This document shows, in pieces, positions 5,339 through 8,826 of a stretch of DNA of 8,826 nt (its first letter is position 1; the number at the start of each line of letters is the position of its first letter). The stretch spans positions 1 through 8,826 of the forward strand of contig CALAAN010000280.1 in NCBI GenBank assembly GCA_937884915.1, read 5' to 3'. The notes under the pieces are model-generated. The model made no database searches. It saw only the letters and a list, made by a program, of their open reading frames with translations, and was not told the DNA's origin. A program made the translations under genes and the position numbers. The stretch comes from an uncultured Oscillibacter sp. (GTDB taxonomy: Bacteria > Bacillota > Clostridia > Oscillospirales > Oscillospiraceae).

Positions 5339-6376
5339 TTATTTCAGCACGTAGACGTTTTTGATGCCGAGCAGCGCGCAGAGCTCGGTCTTTTCGGCGA
5401 TGTCCGCCTCACTCTCGTACCAGACGACGGTCGTAGAGCCGTCCTTTTCCTTATAGAGAAGGTACGAGCTGTCAAAGCGATTCGAGCGCGATCTCTGCGC
5501 GGCGCTGTCGCTGAGGTAAGCGTTCAGCTCGTCCTGCGTCAGCTCGCGCAGCGCGCCCACCTTGCCGCTCTTTACGCTCTGCGCCGCAGGGACGGCATTG
5601 ATGACCACGCTGCCGCCCTTGCCGGCCTTGACCGCCGCGTCGTAGACCTGCTCCACCGCCGCGCGCGGGGACAGCGGCACCGCGCCGCTCGTGCCCGTCA
5701 GGCTCTCCGCCATCACCACGCCGGAGGGCGCCGCGCTCACGGTCGTCACGCTGACCTTGGATTTGAGGCCGTTGTAGGCGCGCAGCAGCACCGCCGCGGC
5801 CTGCTCACGCGTCGTGTCGTTTTTCGGCGCGAATGTCGTCGCGTTCATGCCCACCACAAGGCCCATGCGCCAGGCGAGCGTGATATAGCCGGGATTGGTC
5901 GAAACATCTGTAAACGGACACTCGTCCTGCACCGTGCCGGAAAGCGTGCTGTACCCCAGCGCGCGCACGGTCATCGCGGCCATCTCCTCGCGCGTGATGG
6001 GATCGTTCGGGCGGCAGGTCGTGCTGTGACCGGAGAAGACGTCGTGCGCGCTCGCAGTCTCGATTGCGCTGTAGTACCACTTTTTCGCGTCCTGATTGTC
6101 CGTGTAGCTGCCTTTTTCAGGCGTGAGCATCTGCCAACCCATCAGTCGGCAGAGCGCTGCGGCATAGGCCGCGCGCGTCATCTTCTGCCCGAGGCCGAAC
6201 CTGCCGTTTCCGATGCCCTGCAATAAATTGTACTGCCTGCACTGCGCGATGCTTCCCGCCGCCCAGTTCTTGTCCGGCACATCGGAATAGCCCGACTTGT
6301 TGGCGGCAAGCGAGAGCGTTGTGGTCATCACGAGCGCAAGAAGAAGCGCCGTCAGGCGCGCTGCGATCTGTTTCAT
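5339..6376 (-). CDS. secreted S-layer homology (SLH) domain protein
   Basis: A 345-residue exported protein. The signal peptide is clear: MKQIAARL, a hydrophobic core LLLALVMTTTLSL, and likely cleavage near LAA-N (about residue 25). Three SLH repeats follow at roughly 29-81 (begins YSDVPDKNW, ends MTRAAYAAALCRLMGW), 91-143 (YTDNQDAKKWYY to ITREEMAAMTVRALGY) and 154-202 (FTDVSTNPGY to TTREQAAAVLLRAYN). SLH repeats normally bind secondary cell-wall polymers. The C-terminal part (about 203-345) is not recognised. It contains a Ser/Ala-rich linker and a compact end with VVWYESEADIAEKTELCALLGIKNVYVLK-like alternation of strands and helices. The frame opens at 6442, but the start at 6376 fits the signal peptide and follows a GGGGG-containing ribosome site. 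Monocistronic, with convergent and divergent neighbours. Confidence 0.88.
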   Translation of the reverse strand: MKQIAARLTALLLALVMTTTLSLAANKSGYSDVPDKNWAAGSIAQCRQYNLLQGIGNGRFGLGQKMTRAAYAAALCRLMGWQMLTPEKGSYTDNQDAKKWYYSAIETASAHDVFSGHSTTCRPNDPITREEMAAMTVRALGYSTLSGTVQDECPFTDVSTNPGYITLAWRMGLVVGMNATTFAPKNDTTREQAAAVLLRAYNGLKSKVSVTTVSAAPSGVVMAESLTGTSGAVPLSPRAAVEQVYDAAVKAGKGGSVVINAVPAAQSVKSGKVGALRELTQDELNAYLSDSAAQRSRSNRFDSSYLLYKEKDGSTTVVWYESEADIAEKTELCALLGIKNVYVLK

Positions 6377-6412
6377 TGATATTTTCCCCCTTTTGGGTGA
6401 TCTTTCTGCCGT

Positions 6413-6442
6413 ATTGTAGCACAAAGTCACGCGGATAGTCAA
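6413..6442 (-). promoter_or_regulatory. promoter of the SLH gene
   Basis: On the minus strand: TTGACT (6442-6437), an 18-base spacer, and TACAAT (6418-6413) preceded by TGC, an extended -10. Both hexamers match consensus at five of six bases. The start site would be near 6406, leaving about 30 bases to the ATG at 6376. Confidence 0.7.
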
Positions 6443-6450
6443 ATTTCCTC

Positions 6451-6479
6451 TTTACCTTTGCTGTGGTCTTTGTTAAAAT
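6451..6479 (+). promoter_or_regulatory. possible promoter of recJ
   Basis: TTTACC (6451-6456), a 17-base spacer, then TAAAAT (6474-6479). The match is moderate (four and five of six). It lies back to back with the SLH promoter, with only eight bases between the two -35 boxes. A TTGTTA/TATGAT pair (6470-6475 and 6495-6500, 19-base spacer) is a weaker alternative. Confidence 0.4.
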
Positions 6480-6491
6480 AATAGACTGAAT

Positions 6492-6525
6492 TAGTATGAT
6501 GAGGTAGTATTGCCTGAGATAGTAT
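6492..6525 (+). repeat. three TAGTAT repeats upstream of recJ
   Basis: TAGTAT occurs at 6492, 6505 and 6520, spaced 13 and 15 bases apart, in the recJ leader or promoter region. Short AT-rich words recur by chance, so functional meaning is uncertain. Confidence 0.3.
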
Positions 6526-6563
6526 GTCCAAAAGTTTGCAAAAGAAAGAAGGTGAGCCGAAAC

Positions 6564-8636
6564 ATGAAGTACGCGCACTGGCAGATCCCCGCCGTGCCGG
6601 AGGACGCCATCAGGACGCTGATGGACGCGGGATACCCCTATCTTGTCTCGTCCGTGCTGGCCGCGCGCGGCGTTCAAACGAGCGAACAGGCCGCCGAAGC
6701 GCTCGAGCGCGAGAAGACGCTCGCCTACTCCCCGTTTTTGATGAAGGACATGGACAAGGCCGTCGCGCGCATCTCGAGAGCCCTTGAAAACGGCGAAAAG
6801 CTCGCCATCTTTGGCGACTACGACGTGGACGGCATCACCTCGACCTGCCTTCTGACCGATTATCTCCGCTCGCGCGGGGCGGATGTGACGATGCACATCC
6901 CCCGCCGCATTGAGGAGGGCTACGGTCTCGGCTGCGACGCCATCCGCGCGCTGAGTGAGTCCGGCGTGACGCTGATCGTCACGGTCGACTGCGGCATCAC
7001 GGGCGTGGACGAGACGGCCTACGCCTCGACGCTCGGCGTCGATCTTGTCATCACCGACCATCACGAATGCAAGGAGCAGCTCCCCGCCGCCGTGGCCGTC
7101 GTCGACCCCCACCGGCCTGACTGCCCGTATCCCTTCAAGCACCTGGCGGGCGTGGGCGTCGCGCTCAAGCTCATCTTAGCTCTTGGCGAGGGGCGCGAGG
7201 ACGCGCTCTTCGCGCGCTACTGTACGCTCTCCGCCATCGGCACGATCGCCGACGTCATGCGCATGGAGGGTGAGAACCGCACCATCGTGCAGTGCGGCCT
7301 TGAGAGCATCGACCGCAGCGACTTTACGGGGCTGCACGCGCTGCTGCGCGAGGCGGGGCTCACGTCGCGTCCCATCTCGTCGATCCAGATTGGCTTTGTG
7401 CTCGCCCCGCGCATCAACGCCGCGGGCCGCATGGGCCGTGCCGAGCTGGCCGCCGAATTATTGCTCACCGACGATCCCGTCCGCGCGGAAAAGCTCGCGC
7501 GCGAGCTGTGCGAATTAAACCGCGAGCGCCAGAGCGTGGAGCAGGATATTTTCCGCCGCGCCATCGAGCAGATGGCGGACCTGCCCGAGAGCGAGCGCAG
7601 CGCGCTCGTGTTATCGAGCGAGGACTGGCACCAGGGCGTTGTCGGCATCGTGGCGTCGCGGCTTTCTGAAAAATTCTCCTGCCCGAGCTTTATGATCCAC
7701 CTCTCCGGAGGGTCGGGTAAGGGCTCGTGCCGCAGCTACGGCGGCTTCAATCTCTTCAATGCGCTCGAGGCGTGCTCCGATCTCCTCGTGAGCTTCGGCG
7801 GGCACGAGCTCGCCGCGGGCTTCACGATCGAAGAGAAAAATATCCCCGCGTTCCGCACGCGGATGAACCAGTATGTGCGCGCCCACACGGGCGAGCATCC
7901 GCCGGTTTCGATGCTCGACGTGGACGTCGACTTGCAGCACCCGTCTCTCATCACGCTTGATGAGGTCGAGGCGCTTTCGCTTCTCGAGCCCTACGGTGCG
8001 GGCAACAACCGCCCCGTCTTCTGCCTGCGCGGCGCAACGCTCGAGAGCGTGCAGGGCGTGGGCCAGAACCGGCACTTAAAGCTGAAATTACAGAAAAGCC
8101 GCATAAATTTCGACGGCATTTTCTTCTCCGTCACCGCCGACGAGTGCGGCGTGTGCGCGGGCATGCGCGTGGACGCGGCGTTCTACTTGCAGGTAAACGA
8201 GTTCCGCTCCCAGCGCTCCATCCAGCTCCAGCTCATCGACCTGCGCCCCTCGCTCGACCCCAGCGGGCGCGAGAACGAGGCGCTCTCCCTCTGCCGCGAG
8301 CTGATCGGCGGCGGCACACTCTCCCCGCGCGACGCGGCGCGGGCGCTCCCCTCGCGCGACCAGTTCGTGCGCGCGTGGCGCGTTTTGGAGCGCGAGATCG
8401 GGCCTGACGGCGTCAGCGAGCCCATGCTGCCGCTGCTGCGGCACCTGAGCTCGGAAATGGTCGGCGCGGAGACATTTTTGCGCACGGCGATGTGCTTGCA
8501 GGTCTTCGCCGAGCGCGGGCTTCTTTCGATCGAGCTCGAGGACACAACCCTCACGCTCCGCCTGACGGCGGACGGAAAAAAGGTCGAGCTCGACAAGAGC
8601 CCCTATCTTTCCGCCCTGCACGGCTTTCTTTCGTAA
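6564..8636 (+). CDS. recJ: single-stranded-DNA-specific exonuclease RecJ
   Basis: A 690-residue cytoplasmic 5'-3' single-strand DNA exonuclease of the DHH phosphoesterase superfamily, acting in recombinational repair, mismatch repair and restart of stalled forks with two-metal (Mn/Mg) catalysis. The metal-binding motifs are complete: DYDVDG (85-90), VDCGI (141-145), DHH (165-167) and DPH (181-183). The DHHA1 part has RINAAGRMG (283-291), WHQGVVGIVASRL (355-367), GKGSCRSYGGFNL (385-397) and GGHELAAGF (412-420). An OB-fold-like region follows at about 450-560 with EPYGAGNNRPVF. A further C-terminal segment (about 565-690) is typical of longer Firmicute RecJ. The frame is open from a TTG at 6510, but AAGGTGAG (6549-6556) sits seven bases before the ATG at 6564 and decides the start. 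The next gene begins 20 bp downstream. Confidence 0.96.
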   Translation: MKYAHWQIPAVPEDAIRTLMDAGYPYLVSSVLAARGVQTSEQAAEALEREKTLAYSPFLMKDMDKAVARISRALENGEKLAIFGDYDVDGITSTCLLTDYLRSRGADVTMHIPRRIEEGYGLGCDAIRALSESGVTLIVTVDCGITGVDETAYASTLGVDLVITDHHECKEQLPAAVAVVDPHRPDCPYPFKHLAGVGVALKLILALGEGREDALFARYCTLSAIGTIADVMRMEGENRTIVQCGLESIDRSDFTGLHALLREAGLTSRPISSIQIGFVLAPRINAAGRMGRAELAAELLLTDDPVRAEKLARELCELNRERQSVEQDIFRRAIEQMADLPESERSALVLSSEDWHQGVVGIVASRLSEKFSCPSFMIHLSGGSGKGSCRSYGGFNLFNALEACSDLLVSFGGHELAAGFTIEEKNIPAFRTRMNQYVRAHTGEHPPVSMLDVDVDLQHPSLITLDEVEALSLLEPYGAGNNRPVFCLRGATLESVQGVGQNRHLKLKLQKSRINFDGIFFSVTADECGVCAGMRVDAAFYLQVNEFRSQRSIQLQLIDLRPSLDPSGRENEALSLCRELIGGGTLSPRDAARALPSRDQFVRAWRVLEREIGPDGVSEPMLPLLRHLSSEMVGAETFLRTAMCLQVFAERGLLSIELEDTTLTLRLTADGKKVELDKSPYLSALHGFLS

Positions 8637-8656
8637 TTAAAGGAGACGATTCGGAT

Positions 8657-8826
8657 ATGACAGCACAGGATAAAGCATTAAAAGAGAATACCGCTTCGGC
8701 TCCCCTCCAGATCGTCGCGCCCGGCACCTGCGTGGAGACCGGTGAGCAGGCGAAACTCGTGCTCGGCATGTACGACCACCTCGTCGAGACGATCCACCAG
8801 TACAACCCCAGCGCGGACTTTGCCCA
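8657..8826 (+). CDS. probable RelA/SpoT-type (p)ppGpp synthetase/hydrolase, N-terminal fragment
   Basis: Only 56 codons are inside the window; the frame stays open to the end. The peptide starts MTAQDKALKEN and continues to GMYDHLVETIHQYNPSADFA. That last part resembles the helix just before the HD hydrolase domain in clostridial RelA/SpoT proteins (a pattern like LYE-LIE-I---NP-AD---I--AY), and recJ followed by relA is a common clostridial order. If correct, the protein makes and degrades the stringent-response alarmone. The ATG has an AAAGGAG ribosome site (8639-8645) eleven bases upstream and lies 20 bp after the recJ stop, so co-transcription with recJ is likely. The HD and synthetase motifs are outside the window, so the call rests on limited sequence plus context. 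Confidence 0.6.
   Translation, partial: MTAQDKALKENTASAPLQIVAPGTCVETGEQAKLVLGMYDHLVETIHQYNPSADFA

Noticed and set aside
5052..5354. Open frame of 100 codons on the plus strand across the inverted-repeat element
   Set aside because: It has no ribosome site, begins right at the DUF975 stop and is built from both terminal repeats, giving related words RGISRTRYPS and RDISHEISL. It is a by-product of the repeat.
5171..6226. 351-codon open frame on the plus strand opposite the SLH gene
   Set aside because: Starts inside the repeat element, is Arg/His/Ala-rich and overlaps the SLH gene antisense; no support.

Overview
The window looks like chromosomal DNA from an anaerobic, moderately GC-rich Firmicute, most likely an Oscillospirales/Clostridia gut-type bacterium. 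This is inferred from the rnfC-D-G-E-A order, a DUF975 membrane protein, a Gram-positive S-layer-homology (SLH) protein, the recJ/relA-like pair, AGGAGG-type ribosome sites and sigma-A-type promoters. Nothing points to a phage, plasmid or CRISPR locus.

Positions 1-3940 (minus strand) hold five tightly packed genes of the Rnf complex, read right to left: rnfC, rnfD, rnfG, rnfE and the 5' part of rnfA. An rnfB is expected just beyond position 1. Rnf is a membrane-bound, ion-pumping ferredoxin:NAD+ oxidoreductase that stores the energy of reduced ferredoxin as an ion gradient. Cofactor motifs are intact: two four-cysteine Fe-S motifs in RnfC, flavinylation-type threonine motifs in RnfD and RnfG, and the membrane cysteines in RnfA and RnfE. 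The operon has a good promoter (TGGACA-N17-TATAAT) and a short leader with a small hairpin.

Positions 3941-4280 are a divergent regulatory region. It has the rnf promoter on the minus strand, a near-consensus promoter (TTGACG-N17-TATAAT with extended -10) on the plus strand, and a perfect 16-bp palindrome between them. The plus-strand promoter drives a DUF975 multi-pass membrane protein (4281-5051).

Positions 5052-5338, between convergent genes, hold no credible gene. They hold a 262-bp element with 46-bp terminal inverted repeats (40/46 matching), each end itself a long hairpin, plus four more internal hairpins. It resembles a MITE or other non-coding intergenic repeat and probably supplies transcription termination for both neighbours. 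This is the most unusual part of the window.

Positions 5339-6376 (minus) encode a secreted protein with three SLH repeats and an unrecognised C-terminal part. A divergent promoter region separates it from recJ (6564-8636, plus), the single-strand-specific 5'-3' exonuclease with complete DHH motifs. An incomplete gene starts 20 bp after recJ and continues past the window; it resembles the N-terminus of a RelA/SpoT (p)ppGpp synthetase/hydrolase.
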